57,087 nucleotides of DNA from Planctomycetota bacterium (lineage in GTDB: Bacteria; Planctomycetota; J058). Shown piece after piece: positions 16,904 to 24,942 of the stretch; position 1 is the stretch's first letter, and every line of letters begins with the position of its first letter. Where the stretch lies: contig JAMLIC010000058.1 of the NCBI GenBank assembly GCA_023954375.1, forward strand, positions 1 to 57,087, given 5' to 3'. The translations under genes were made by a program, and so were the position numbers. The notes under the pieces were generated by a model. The model was given only the letters and a program-made list of their open reading frames with translations, ran no database searches and was not told the DNA's origin.

Positions 16904-19900
16904 ATGCTTGGCTTCTTCCGTCGCTACGAGAAGACGTTCCTGCTGGTGATCTTCGCCCCGGCCCTGGTCAGCCTGGGGATCACCGGCGCCGTGCTCAGCG
17001 CCTTCCAGGAGCGGGGCGACCACACGGTCGGCACCGTCTTCGGGGAGCCCGTGACCTACTCGGAGTTCGAGCGGGTCGCCGGGCCCTACCGGCGCGTGAA
17101 CATGTACGCCGACGAGGACATGACCTGGAAGTTCTTCACCCTCTACAAGGCGGCGAAGCGGGCCGGCCTCTCCGTCTCCGACCAGGAGATCGGCGAGCGG
17201 ATCGCCACCCAGAAGCGCTTCGAGATGGCGCAGCACGTCGTGCGCAAGCGCCTCGACGCGCTGGGCCTGGTCGAGGGTTCGCCGGCCTTCCGGCAGAAGT
17301 ACAACGAGGAGCTGCTCAAGGCGCTCACGGAGAGCATGCCGTCGTTCGACCGCGAGCTCTACCGCGAGGTGATCCCGCCCGGGATGACCGTGCGGGAGTT
17401 CGAGGCGCACGAGCGGCGCGAGGCCCTCGTCAGCCGCTACCTCGACACGCTGCGCGAGATGGCGGCCGTCACGCCCGACGAGGTGTGGAAGGAGTACCAG
17501 GAGCAGCACCACCGCCGCGCGGCGGACCTGGTCACGGTCGAGGCCGCCGCCCACGTGCCCGACGTCGCGGTCGTCGACTCGAGCGACGCGCGCCACGTGA
17601 CGAAGGAGCAGCTCGAGGCCTACTTCGCCACGCACGAGGACGACTACGAGGAGCCGCGCCGGGTGGCGCTCGAGGTCGTGGGCGTCGCGCTCGACGACCT
17701 GGTGATCGACCAGCCGTCGGTCGAGGAGCTGAAGGACTTCTTCGCCGCCCGCGGGGCGGACATCGCCGGCGTGACCTCGTCGACGGGGTGGGATGACCTC
17801 ACGGACGAGCAGCGCGACCAGGTCACGGGCATGCTCGAGAACGAGCGGCAGGTCGAGCGGGCCGACCAGGTGATGACGGCCGTCGCCGACCGGGTCGCCC
17901 GCGCCGAGGGCGACCTCGCGGCCGTCGCGAAGGCCGCCGGCGAGGAGGCGGGCGTCCCGGTCCAGCACCTGCGCACGGAGCTCCTCGACGTCGAGGCCGT
18001 GGGCGCGCACGAGCTGATCGGGTCGCGCGCGGCGCGCGCCTGGTTCGCCGCCGACCACGAGCCGACGCAGGTGTCCGACGTCCTCGCCGGCCCGCGCGGC
18101 TGGTTCCTGCTGCGCGCGCTGGAGACGAAGCACGCGCGCATGCCCGCCTTCGCCGAGGTCGAGGAGCGCGTGCGGCGCGACTACGCCACGGGGTCCGAGA
18201 AGGAGCGGCGGCGCCACTACGACGAGCGCAAGGGCGCCCGCTACCAGGGCGAGCCGCGCTGGAAGGTCGAGGCGCTGGTCGCCAGCGAGGAGGACTACGC
18301 GCAGGCGGGCGACGCCCCGGGCGCGGCCAACGGGCGGGCGAAGAAGGCGCTCCAGACGTTCCTCGACAAGGTGCGCGGCGAGCCGCAGGGCTTCCCGCTG
18401 ACCAAGGTCTACTCGATCGACGACGTGGAGAAGGCGGGCGCGATCGAGCACGTGAAGCCCGAGCGCGAGCTCACGCGCGCGCAGATGGCCGAGGACGCGC
18501 TCCTCGCCGAGGCCGCGGACGTGATCGGCAGCTTCGAGCCGGGCGCGCTCCCGGACCGTCCCTACGCGCGCAAGGACGGCAAGGGCTGGGTGGTCTTCCG
18601 CGTGCACCAGCGGCTGGCGCCCGAGGTCCTGCCGTTCGAGGAGGTGCAGGACCAGGTCGCCCGCGAGGTGGCGCTCGAGCGCGCCGTCGACCGCGCCCGC
18701 GCGTGGACGGAGAAGCTCTCGGTCGACCTCCAGGGCGCCGGCGCCGAGGAGGCGAAGGCGCTCCTCGAGAAGCGCGGGCTGAAGGTCCACCGCACCGAGC
18801 CGTTCGGCCGGAGCGCCACGTCGCTCGAGGGCTACCCCGACGCGGGCCGGATCGTGGCCGCGGCGTTCGAGGTCGAGGTGCGGCCGGGCGGGTCGTTCTC
18901 GAAGGTGGTCGACCTGCCGACGCACCCCGACGGCGCGCGCGTGGTCCTCATGCGGGTGGCCGAGAAGGTCGACGCCGACGAGGCCGAGTTCAGCAAGGAG
19001 TACCCGAAGCTGCGCCAGGAGGTCCTGCGCAAGGTCCGCGGCGACTACGCGGCGGCGCAGACGCGGCGCACGTTCCTCGAGGCGAAGGGGATCGGGGGCG
19101 AGCACCTGCGCTACGTCACCACCCTGCGCGACGGCCCGGGCGGCCAGGTCCGCCTGCGCCTGCGGCAGATCTTCCTCCCCCCCGACCGGGGCGTGATCGA
19201 CGCCTGGCTGAAGAAGGCGGCGCTCGACAAGCTCGCCGAGGCGCAGGCGGAGCTGGGCAAGGGCAAGTCGTGGGAGGCGGTCGTCGACAAGTTCTCCGAG
19301 GACGACGCCACCCGCCCCCGCCGGGGCGAGCTCCCGCCGGTCTCGCGCGGCCAGCTGCTCGAGGACTTCGGGGCGGCGTTCGAGGAGGGCGTGTTCGACC
19401 TGCGCGAGGGCCAGGTCTCGGCGCCGCTCGAGTCGCCGCGCGGCTGGCACCTCGTGAAGCGGATCGGGCAGCGCGGCGGCCACACGGTCTTCAGCCACGT
19501 GCTGGTGCGCAACGACCCCGTGCTGCGCAAGCTGCCCCAGTCCGTCCGTGACGAGGCGGAGCAGCGCTCCCGGACCCGCATGGAGGAGGCCCGGCAGCGC
19601 CTGGCCTCGGGCGCGTCGTTCGCCGAGGTGGCCGAGGCCACGGGCGACCTGAAGGACCCGATCGGGCAGGGCCAGCCGTTCGAGATGGACTACGTGACGG
19701 CGTTCGAGCGGGCGGCGCTCGTCCAGCCGCTCGAGTGGGAGGCGGCGGAGGGGTCGCCGGAGGAGAGCGACTCCGCCTGGCTGCCGGCGCCGGTCGAGCT
19801 GCCCACCGGCGCCCAGGGCGCGAGCGAGTGGCACCTGTTCGCCTGCGCGCGTGACCCCTACGACCGCGGCACGGGCGCCGGCGCCGTGCGGCGCGACCGG

Positions 19901-20314
19901 CAGGCGTTCCACATCGTCTCGCCGACGAAGGACGCGGCCGACAAGGTCCACGCGCGCCTGCGCAAGTGGATGCAGGACCACGTGCGGAAGGAGGAGGAGC
20001 GGCCCTCGTGGTCGCAGATCCTCGAGCAGTTCAAGGTCGTGGCGCGCGAGGCCTCTGTCGCCCCGAGCGCCGCGAAGGGCGGCGCCGTGGGCCTGTTGCA
20101 GCTCGAGGGCGACGTCCGCGCCTACGGCGACGCCTTCCTCGACGCCGCCTGCCGCGCGGCGGACGGGGCGCCGGTGACCGCGGGCCACCGCAGCGCCGTG
20201 GTCCGCAGCGACAAGGGCTACCACCTGATCGAGGTCGTCGAGGTCGTCACGTCCGCGGCCGACCGCGAGGACCAGGTGGCGGACCTCGTGCTGCGCGGCA
20301 CCGACTGGAAGTAG
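16904..20314 (+). CDS. Very large PpiD-like membrane-anchored PPIase/chaperone
   Basis: An 1136-residue protein, nearly twice the length of enterobacterial PpiD. A short basic cytoplasmic tip (FFRRYEK) precedes one transmembrane helix (about residues 13-33). SurA_N/PpiD-type helical segments follow (about 45-200). Around residues 365-425 (PTQVSDVLAGPRGWFLLRAL) is a degenerate PpiC-like tail. A better PpiC domain lies about 750-855 (RLRQIFLPPD, DKFSEDDATRPRRGELPPVS, EGQVSAPLESPRGWHLVKRI), and another degenerate copy at the C-terminus (about 1055-1125, ending SDKGYHLIEVVEVV). It probably assists folding of exported proteins at the periplasmic membrane face, together with the lipoprotein PPIase upstream. 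Confidence 0.8.
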   Translation: MLGFFRRYEKTFLLVIFAPALVSLGITGAVLSAFQERGDHTVGTVFGEPVTYSEFERVAGPYRRVNMYADEDMTWKFFTLYKAAKRAGLSVSDQEIGERIATQKRFEMAQHVVRKRLDALGLVEGSPAFRQKYNEELLKALTESMPSFDRELYREVIPPGMTVREFEAHERREALVSRYLDTLREMAAVTPDEVWKEYQEQHHRRAADLVTVEAAAHVPDVAVVDSSDARHVTKEQLEAYFATHEDDYEEPRRVALEVVGVALDDLVIDQPSVEELKDFFAARGADIAGVTSSTGWDDLTDEQRDQVTGMLENERQVERADQVMTAVADRVARAEGDLAAVAKAAGEEAGVPVQHLRTELLDVEAVGAHELIGSRAARAWFAADHEPTQVSDVLAGPRGWFLLRALETKHARMPAFAEVEERVRRDYATGSEKERRRHYDERKGARYQGEPRWKVEALVASEEDYAQAGDAPGAANGRAKKALQTFLDKVRGEPQGFPLTKVYSIDDVEKAGAIEHVKPERELTRAQMAEDALLAEAADVIGSFEPGALPDRPYARKDGKGWVVFRVHQRLAPEVLPFEEVQDQVAREVALERAVDRARAWTEKLSVDLQGAGAEEAKALLEKRGLKVHRTEPFGRSATSLEGYPDAGRIVAAAFEVEVRPGGSFSKVVDLPTHPDGARVVLMRVAEKVDADEAEFSKEYPKLRQEVLRKVRGDYAAAQTRRTFLEAKGIGGEHLRYVTTLRDGPGGQVRLRLRQIFLPPDRGVIDAWLKKAALDKLAEAQAELGKGKSWEAVVDKFSEDDATRPRRGELPPVSRGQLLEDFGAAFEEGVFDLREGQVSAPLESPRGWHLVKRIGQRGGHTVFSHVLVRNDPVLRKLPQSVRDEAEQRSRTRMEEARQRLASGASFAEVAEATGDLKDPIGQGQPFEMDYVTAFERAALVQPLEWEAAEGSPEESDSAWLPAPVELPTGAQGASEWHLFACARDPYDRGTGAGAVRRDRQAFHIVSPTKDAADKVHARLRKWMQDHVRKEEERPSWSQILEQFKVVAREASVAPSAAKGGAVGLLQLEGDVRAYGDAFLDAACRAADGAPVTAGHRSAVVRSDKGYHLIEVVEVVTSAADREDQVADLVLRGTDWK

Positions 20315-20333
20315 TGGTGTGATCGACGGCTGC

Positions 20334-20430
20334 GGCCGCGGATGCCGGCCGAGGCGGCGCGCGCGCGGGCGGTAGGATCCGGCGATCGATACCGCCCGCG
20401 CGCGCGCCGCCTCGGCCGGCCTCCACGGCC
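20334..20430. repeat. Long inverted repeat, repeat family A copy 1
   Basis: A perfect 31-base inverted repeat: the arm 20344-20374 is matched exactly by 20390-20420, around a 15-base loop. Outer flanks GGCCGCGGAT and CTCCACGGCC extend the pairing to about 41 bases with two mismatches. The left flank (GACGGCTGCGGCCGCGGATG) and the right flank (GGCCTCGCCT) recur at 26834-26968 and, more degraded, at 49419-49568. It lies 20 bases after the large foldase gene and could terminate transcription, but the dispersed copies suggest a REP-like mobile hairpin. Confidence 0.8.
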
Positions 20431-20554
20431 TCGCCTGTCTCGTGGCTCCGAACACCCGTGGTGGCTTCGCGCCGGCGTACGGCGGGCTGGGTCCGCGTGG
20501 GTGGCGCCTGCTGGCCAGCTTGCGCCTGCCCCCCGGGCCGGCCACGCTGCCCCC

Positions 20555-20764
20555 ATGAGCGTCAAGAAGTCACGTGAGCTCCGGTTCACGTTCGAGGGCG
20601 CCGACGGCGGCCTCCGGGCCGTCGTCCTGCAGGTGCAGCACCTGCGGGACGGCGCCGCGGACAAGGTGAAGGTGCAGGTGCTGAGCGAGCACGCCCCGGT
20701 CGAGGTGGAGGTGTTCGAGCGGCCCAAGGTGAAGCGCGGGCGGGCCCGGACGAGCAGCGGCTGA
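20555..20764 (+). CDS. Small conserved-looking protein of unknown function
   Basis: A 69-residue basic protein beginning MSVKKSRELRFTFEGADGG, with two probable beta-strands (LRAVVLQVQHL, VKVQVLSEHAPVEVEVFE) and a basic C-terminal tail (PKVKRGRARTSSG). It lies 26 bases before the ABC transporter ATPase on the same strand, and the probable -10 of that transporter falls just after its stop, so it may be separately transcribed. I do not recognise it. Confidence 0.5.
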   Translation: MSVKKSRELRFTFEGADGGLRAVVLQVQHLRDGAADKVKVQVLSEHAPVEVEVFERPKVKRGRARTSSG

Positions 20765-20774
20765 CGCCGCCTGC

Positions 20775-20780
20775 TAGACT
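20775..20780 (+). promoter_or_regulatory. Probable -10 element (TAGACT) of the ABC transporter operon
   Basis: TAGACT ends 10 bases before the GTG start at 20791, giving a leader of only a few bases. No recognisable Shine-Dalgarno lies in between. Confidence 0.4.
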
Positions 20781-20790
20781 CGGCTCCGAC

Positions 20791-21627
20791 GTGAGCGGCC
20801 GCTACCTCCTCGAAGCCCGCGGCGTGAGCCTGGCCCGCAAGGGCAAGCAGATCCTGAGCGACGTCTCGCTCGGGGTGCACCAGGGGGAGCTCGTCCTGCT
20901 CCTCGGGCCGTCGGGCTCGGGCAAGAGCTCGCTCCTCAAGGTCATGGCCGACGTCGTGCGGCCGGACGGCGGGCAGGTGCTCCTGCGCGGCGAGGACGTG
21001 ACCGGCCTGAGCGCGGCGCTGGTCGCGCGCACGGTCGGCATGGTGCCGCAGGACGACATCATCCACACCGAGCTGGCCCTGCGCCCCGCGCTCGAGTACG
21101 CGGCGCGCCTGCGCCTGCCGCCGGGGACGAGCGAGGCCGACGTGCAGGCCGCGGTCGACCGGGTGCTGAAGGCCACGGAGCTGTCGGCCCGCGCCGACGT
21201 GCGGATCGGGTCGCTCTCGGGCGGGCAGCGCAAGCGCGCCAGCATGGGCGTGGAGCTGCTCCTCGCGCCGCCGGTGCTCCTCCTCGACGAGCCGACGAGC
21301 GGCCTCGACCCGGACCTCGAGGTGACGACGATGACGCTCCTGCGGCGCCTGGCCGACGAGGGGCGCGGGCTGGTGACGACGACGCACTCCATGGCCTCGA
21401 TCGACATGGCGCACGGCGTGGTGATCATCTGCGGCGGCCTGCTGGCGTTCGCCGGGACGCCCGCGCAGGCGATCCAGCACTTCCAGGTGCCCGACCCCGA
21501 CCTGATCTTCAAGCGCCTCAAGGACGACAAGCCCGAGGGCTGGGCCCGGCGCTACCGCGGCAGCCGCTTCGCCGAGGCGTGGCGCGCGCGCCCCGCCCCG
21601 GCGCCGCGCGCGGGGAGCGCGGCGTGA
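20791..21627 (+). CDS. ABC transporter ATP-binding protein, ABCG-like
   Basis: A 278-residue ATPase with Walker A GPSGSGKSS (about residue 47), Q-loop MVPQDDI, signature LSGGQRKRASMG, Walker B LLLDEPTSGLD and the H-loop TTHSM. The LSGGQRKR signature and the HTELALRPALEYAARLRLP segment are typical of the ABCG/White branch rather than lipid or antibiotic exporters of other types. It starts with GTG, and its TGA overlaps the GTG of the permease gene (GTGA), so the two subunits are translationally coupled. The substrate is unknown. Confidence 0.88.
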   Translation: MSGRYLLEARGVSLARKGKQILSDVSLGVHQGELVLLLGPSGSGKSSLLKVMADVVRPDGGQVLLRGEDVTGLSAALVARTVGMVPQDDIIHTELALRPALEYAARLRLPPGTSEADVQAAVDRVLKATELSARADVRIGSLSGGQRKRASMGVELLLAPPVLLLDEPTSGLDPDLEVTTMTLLRRLADEGRGLVTTTHSMASIDMAHGVVIICGGLLAFAGTPAQAIQHFQVPDPDLIFKRLKDDKPEGWARRYRGSRFAEAWRARPAPAPRAGSAA

Positions 21628-22391
21628 GCGCCCCGGCGGAGGCCGCGCCGGCGGCGGAGGGCCTGCTCTCGCGGCTCCTGCGCCTGCGGCAGGCGTCGGT
21701 CCTCACGCATCGCTACGTCGACCTGAAGCTGGCCGACCTGGGCGGGCTCCTCCTCCTCCTCGTGCAGGCGCCGCTGATCGGCTGGCTGATCGGGATCGCC
21801 TACGAGGGCAAGACCGAGTCGCGGACCGTCGACTTCATCCTGGCGATCGTGGCCGTGTGGTTCGGCTGCTTCAACGCCTGCCGCGAGGTGGTCAAGGAGC
21901 GGCTGATCTTCCTCCGCGAGCGGCGCGCCGGCGTGTCGGTGCGCGCCTACCTCACGTCGAAGGTCCTGGTCCTCGCGGTGTTCGCGGCGCTGCAGTGCCT
22001 CATCCTCCTCCTCATGGTGGCGCGCACGGTGCGCATGCAGGGCTCCTTGCCGCTCATCTACGTGGGGCTCCTCTCCACCTGCCTGGCGGCGACCGCGCTC
22101 GGGCTCCTCCTGTCGTCGATCGTCCACAGCCAGAACAGCCTCATCGCGCTGGTCCCGATCGCGCTCATCCCCCAGCTGATCTTCTCGAAGGTCACGCTCG
22201 GCACGACGAGCCCCGTCGTCGACCGGATCGAGAGCGGCATGATCGCGGCGTGGGGCCTCGAGGTCCTGGACGAGCTGCGCAAGACGTCGCACGACTGGAC
22301 GGCGATCCTGCGGGCCGAGGGGGTCCTGCTGGCGCTGACCGTCGGGTTCCTCGCCCTGGCGGCGATCTGCCTCAGGCTGCAAGATGAGTGA
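21624..22391 (+). CDS. ABC-2 type permease, ABCG-like
   Basis: A 255-residue protein with six hydrophobic helices (about residues 33-51, 65-82, 112-131, 144-163, 170-187 and 232-252). The motif NACREVVKERLIFLRERRAG after helix 2 matches the ABC2_membrane/ABCG pattern where the coupling helix meets the ATPase. The start is the GTG overlapping the ATPase stop; the frame is open 45 bases further upstream, inside the ATPase gene, with no homology. With the ATPase it forms a half-transporter pair, probably an exporter. The next gene starts 24 bases downstream. Confidence 0.85.
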   Translation: MSAPAEAAPAAEGLLSRLLRLRQASVLTHRYVDLKLADLGGLLLLLVQAPLIGWLIGIAYEGKTESRTVDFILAIVAVWFGCFNACREVVKERLIFLRERRAGVSVRAYLTSKVLVLAVFAALQCLILLLMVARTVRMQGSLPLIYVGLLSTCLAATALGLLLSSIVHSQNSLIALVPIALIPQLIFSKVTLGTTSPVVDRIESGMIAAWGLEVLDELRKTSHDWTAILRAEGVLLALTVGFLALAAICLRLQDE

Positions 22392-22415
22392 TTACCGGGG
22401 CGGGGAGGCGGAGCG

Positions 22416-22946
22416 ATGAAGAAGGTCGGGGTGGTGCTGGCGGTCGTGCTGGGGCTCGCCGTCGCGGCGCTGATCGGCTTCCAGAGCTACGGCTTCCAGC
22501 TGTTCGGCGTCTCGTGGGCCTGGGACAAGGAGAAGGCCGAGCTGGCCCGGCTGGCGCAGTCGTTCCTGCAGGACTTGCAGTTCAAGGACTTCGACAAGGC
22601 CGGCAAGTACCACGAGCTGATCGACCAGGGGAAGGCCGACATCCCCAAGCTGATCGAGCGGCTGTTCCAGGTGAAGCCCGAGGTGCTGAACATCCGCGAC
22701 TTCGAGGTCGTGCGCGTCGACATGGACCAGGACGGCAAGCGCGCGCGGACGTTCTTCCGCTCGAACCTGGAGTTCCTCAACACGGCCGAGGGCGACAAGC
22801 CGAACAAGGAGAAGCAGGTCGAGGGGATCCTCTACTGGCACAAGCGGCCGGGGGCCGCCGGCGAGGCCGAGGCCCCCACGGACGGGAGCGACCCGGCGGC
22901 GCTGGCCGAGCAGTGGTTCATGAAGCTGGAGAGCTCCTTGCACTGA
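22416..22946 (+). CDS. Membrane-anchored protein of unknown function downstream of the ABC transporter
   Basis: A 176-residue protein with one N-terminal signal-anchor (KKVGVVLAVVLGLAVAALIG). A soluble alpha/beta domain follows, with a long amphipathic helix (LARLAQSFLQDLQFKDFDKAG) and beta-strands DFEVVRVDMDQDGKRART. The pattern recalls DUF4878/NTF2-like exported proteins, but I cannot assign it. It follows the permease by 24 bases and is probably in the same transcript. Repeat family B begins on its stop codon. Confidence 0.65.
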   Translation: MKKVGVVLAVVLGLAVAALIGFQSYGFQLFGVSWAWDKEKAELARLAQSFLQDLQFKDFDKAGKYHELIDQGKADIPKLIERLFQVKPEVLNIRDFEVVRVDMDQDGKRARTFFRSNLEFLNTAEGDKPNKEKQVEGILYWHKRPGAAGEAEAPTDGSDPAALAEQWFMKLESSLH

Positions 22947-23004
22947 GTGATGTGCTCGCGAGGGGGGCGCGATCGGCGTGAGGGCCGGACGAGGACGTTG
23001 GCCG
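22944..23004 (+). repeat. Repeat family B, copy 1 (5' half only)
   Basis: It starts TGAGTGATG on the stop codon of the preceding gene and continues GCTCGCGAGGGGGGCGCGAT, ending after GAGGACGTTGGCC. It matches the first half of copy 2 and lacks the right-hand half (CCGTTCCGCGCCTCCCC onward). Confidence 0.75.
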
Positions 23005-23005
23005 A

Positions 23006-23117
23006 TGAGTGATGCGCTCGCGAGGGGGGCGCGATCGGCGTGAGTGCCCGGACGAGGACGTTGACCCGTTCCGCGCCTCCCCATCGCTCGCTCTGGCGGG
23101 TCGAGTACGAGCGGCGG
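23006..23117 (+). repeat. Repeat family B, copy 2 (full length)
   Basis: A unit of about 112 bases running from TGAGTGATGCGCTCGCG to GTCGAGTACGAGCGGCGG. The arms GCGAGGGGGGCGCGATCGG and CCGTTCCGCGCCTCCCCATC are imperfectly complementary, so each unit can fold into a hairpin. Confidence 0.8.
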
Positions 23118-23215
23118 GAGGGGGGCGCGATCGGCGTGAGGGCCCGGACGAGGACGTTGGCCCGTTCCGCGCCTCCCCATCGCTCGCTCTGGCGGGTCGA
23201 GTACGAGCGGCGGAA
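23116..23215 (+). repeat. Repeat family B, copy 3 (lacks first ~20 bases)
   Basis: It joins copy 2 head to tail and is nearly identical from GAGGGGGGCGCGATCGGCGT to GAGCGGCGGA. It ends 21 bases before the 3' end of the minus-strand gene at 23237. Confidence 0.8.
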
Positions 23216-23236
23216 CGAAGAGTCGAGGCGTGGTGG

Positions 23237-23737
23237 TCAGCTCCGGTCGGCGGCGCCCTGCTGCTCGAGCGACTTGAAGAGCGCGTCGACGGCCAGCACC
23301 TGCTCCGTGACCGGGAGCTCGAGGTAGACGAAGTAGACCAGCGGCGCGATCGGCTCGAGCTTCGGGTCGAGCCCCTCGAGCGAGGCCTTCACGGTCTCGG
23401 CCTCGAGCTTCTCCACCCAGGAGAAGTCCTCGACGATCCCGCCCTGGTGCTTGACCTTCCAGGCGTCGAGGAAGTGGACGACCATCTCGGCGCGGCGCGC
23501 CAGCCAGCCCTGGAGGAAGGTCCGGGCCTCGTCGGCGTCGTCGGAGCGCTGGAGCGCCTGGACGAGGAGCTTGGCCTCCTTGCTCAGGCGGGTGGCGCGC
23601 TTGAGCGACCCGGCGCTGACCGGGACCTTGGCGCCGTGGCGGCGCAGGAGCTCGCGCCGGTCGGGGGCCGGGAGGGCCTCGAGCAGCTCGATGGCGAACG
23701 GCTCGGGGAGGCGCTGGAGGAAGGCCTGGAGCTTCAT
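23237..23737 (-). CDS. Helical protein of unknown function
   Basis: A 166-residue protein, predicted soluble and mainly helical, beginning MKLQAFLQRLPEPFAIELL. No signal peptide, membrane segment or known catalytic motif is seen. Trp/Phe-rich segments (VVHFLDAWKV, VEDFSWVEKLEAE) suggest a folded core. The ATG is preceded by a GGACGCCTCCCC leader without a good Shine-Dalgarno; a TATCAT hexamer lies 42 bases upstream on the minus strand. It is divergent from the next small gene. I do not recognise the family. Confidence 0.55.
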   Translation of the reverse strand: MKLQAFLQRLPEPFAIELLEALPAPDRRELLRRHGAKVPVSAGSLKRATRLSKEAKLLVQALQRSDDADEARTFLQGWLARRAEMVVHFLDAWKVKHQGGIVEDFSWVEKLEAETVKASLEGLDPKLEPIAPLVYFVYLELPVTEQVLAVDALFKSLEQQGAADRS

Positions 23738-23778
23738 GGGGAGGCGTCCTTCGCAGGGTCGGCCGCGGAAGGGGCCGG

Positions 23779-23784
23779 ATGATA
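23779..23784 (-). promoter_or_regulatory. Probable -10 element (TATCAT), minus strand
   Basis: TATCAT on the minus strand, 41 bases before the ATG of the 166-residue protein gene, in the same CTATCATCC-like context seen before other genes here. Confidence 0.3.
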
Positions 23785-23828
23785 GCGCCCGCCGGGGCGC
23801 AGCGCCACGCTCGAGGCGCCGCGCGTGC

Positions 23829-23834
23829 TACGAT
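23829..23834 (+). promoter_or_regulatory. Probable -10 element (TACGAT), plus strand
   Basis: TACGAT lies 24 bases before the ATG at 23859, leaving room for a short leader with a purine-rich GAGAGAGCGGA stretch. Confidence 0.35.
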
Positions 23835-23858
23835 CGGCGCACGAGAGAGCGGACGCCC

Positions 23859-24437
23859 ATGAGCAAGCGGAAGCAGCGGTCGACGGCGATTCGCAAGCGG
23901 ATCGAGAAGAAGCAGCGCGAGGAGCAGCGGGCCAAGCGCAAGGCGCAGAAGGCGGCGGGCGCCGGGAGCGGGGAGGACAACCTGCTGTTCTTCCGGCTCC
24001 CGCGCGAGCGCGTCGCGGCCTGCCACGCCGCGCTGGCGGACCTCGAGGCGCGCCTGGCGCAGGGGAACCTCCGCGGCTGGTCGCCGTCCGACCTGCAGGG
24101 CGACTACGGGCTGGCGTGGTTCGGGCGCGTGCTGGGCGAGTCCCTCGAGAGCAGCGAGGCCGACCCGCTGAGGGTCGAGTTCTTCGAGCAGGCCCGGCAC
24201 CCGCTGCTCGAGCGGATGGCCGCCCTGGAGCTCGCCGCGTCCGGCCTGAAGCTGCCCTGGGACGAGGCCGGCTTCGACGACCTCCTGCGCGCCTTGAACC
24301 AGGCCGAAGAGGTCGTCGAGGAGGAGGAGGAGGAAGAGGAGGAGGTCCCGGAGACGTCGGAGGACGAGGCGGCCGCGTCGGGCGAGGAGGCCGCGTCGGG
24401 CGACGAGACCGCCTCGGGTGACGACCCGGTGGCCTAG
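23859..24437 (+). CDS. Unknown protein with basic N-terminus and long acidic tail
   Basis: A 192-residue protein. Residues 1-40 are strongly basic (KRKQRSTAIRKRIEKKQREE), a likely nucleic-acid- or ribosome-contacting helix. Residues 45-150 form a helical domain (LPRERVAACHAALADLEARL...GWSPSDL). The C-terminus is a run of glutamates (EEVVEEEEEEEEEVPE) followed by near-repeats ASGEEA/ASGDET/ASGDDP. The opposite charges at the two ends could interact or bind partners. No enzymatic motif is visible and I do not recognise the family. Confidence 0.6.
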   Translation: MSKRKQRSTAIRKRIEKKQREEQRAKRKAQKAAGAGSGEDNLLFFRLPRERVAACHAALADLEARLAQGNLRGWSPSDLQGDYGLAWFGRVLGESLESSEADPLRVEFFEQARHPLLERMAALELAASGLKLPWDEAGFDDLLRALNQAEEVVEEEEEEEEEVPETSEDEAAASGEEAASGDETASGDDPVA

Positions 24438-24514
24438 CCAGCGAGGGATCGGGCCAACCCGGGTTGTCGGTGTCAGGTGCTACATCCCAGGTCCGCCCCA
24501 TGGCGGGAGGACCC

Positions 24515-24919
24515 ATGACCCGCGCCACCCTCCCCGGCCCCGAGCTCTCGCGCCTCGACCGCCTGGCGGCGGTCCTGCGCCGCCCGCAGGCGACTCCCCG
24601 CGCCGAGCTCGAGCGGCAGGTCGTGGACGAGGTCGCGGCCTGCCTGGCCGACTTCAAGGCCGCCGAGGCGCACTACGTGCGCCTCGGGCTCGCCGACGCC
24701 GCCTTCCCCTTCGCGGCGGCGGTCGAGCGGCTGGGCGGGCTGCGGGCCCTGTTCGCGGCCATGGTCGGGGCCGCCATCGACGTCCTGGGCGACCGGCTCG
24801 GCGCCGCCGCCCGGGGGGAGCTCGAGCGCGCGGCGTTCGTCGCCGAGCGCGCGCCGCTCACGACCGCCGCCGACCTCGAGGCGATCCGGCGGGCGCGCGC
24901 CGCCCGCGCGGCGGCCTGA
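24515..24919 (+). CDS. Small helical protein of unknown function
   Basis: A 134-residue Ala/Arg-rich helical protein. The ATG is supported by GGGAGGA five bases upstream; the frame is open 51 bases earlier but without a ribosome site. It contains DEVAACLADFKAAEAHYVRLG and a GGLRALFAAMVGAAIDVLGDR segment that is hydrophobic but too charged at its ends to be a clear membrane helix. The next gene follows after 23 bases. No family assigned. Confidence 0.5.
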   Translation: MTRATLPGPELSRLDRLAAVLRRPQATPRAELERQVVDEVAACLADFKAAEAHYVRLGLADAAFPFAAAVERLGGLRALFAAMVGAAIDVLGDRLGAAARGELERAAFVAERAPLTTAADLEAIRRARAARAAA

Positions 24920-24942
24920 ACCGCCCAGGCGCGCCGGGTAAC

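Noticed and set aside
16805..20545. A 1246-codon frame opposite the large foldase gene
   Set aside because: Low-complexity Arg/Val/Leu/Asp sequence without motifs; the plus-strand frame has a membrane anchor and PpiC signatures.
22944..23215. Direct repeats considered as a CRISPR array
   Set aside because: Units are about 112 bases, partly truncated and joined without unique spacers; no cas gene is present.
22392..24200. A minus-strand frame containing repeated PPLVLDPPERAMGRRGTGQ peptides
   Set aside because: The repeated peptide is the translation of the family B DNA repeat; it bridges unrelated genes and repeats, so it is not a protein.
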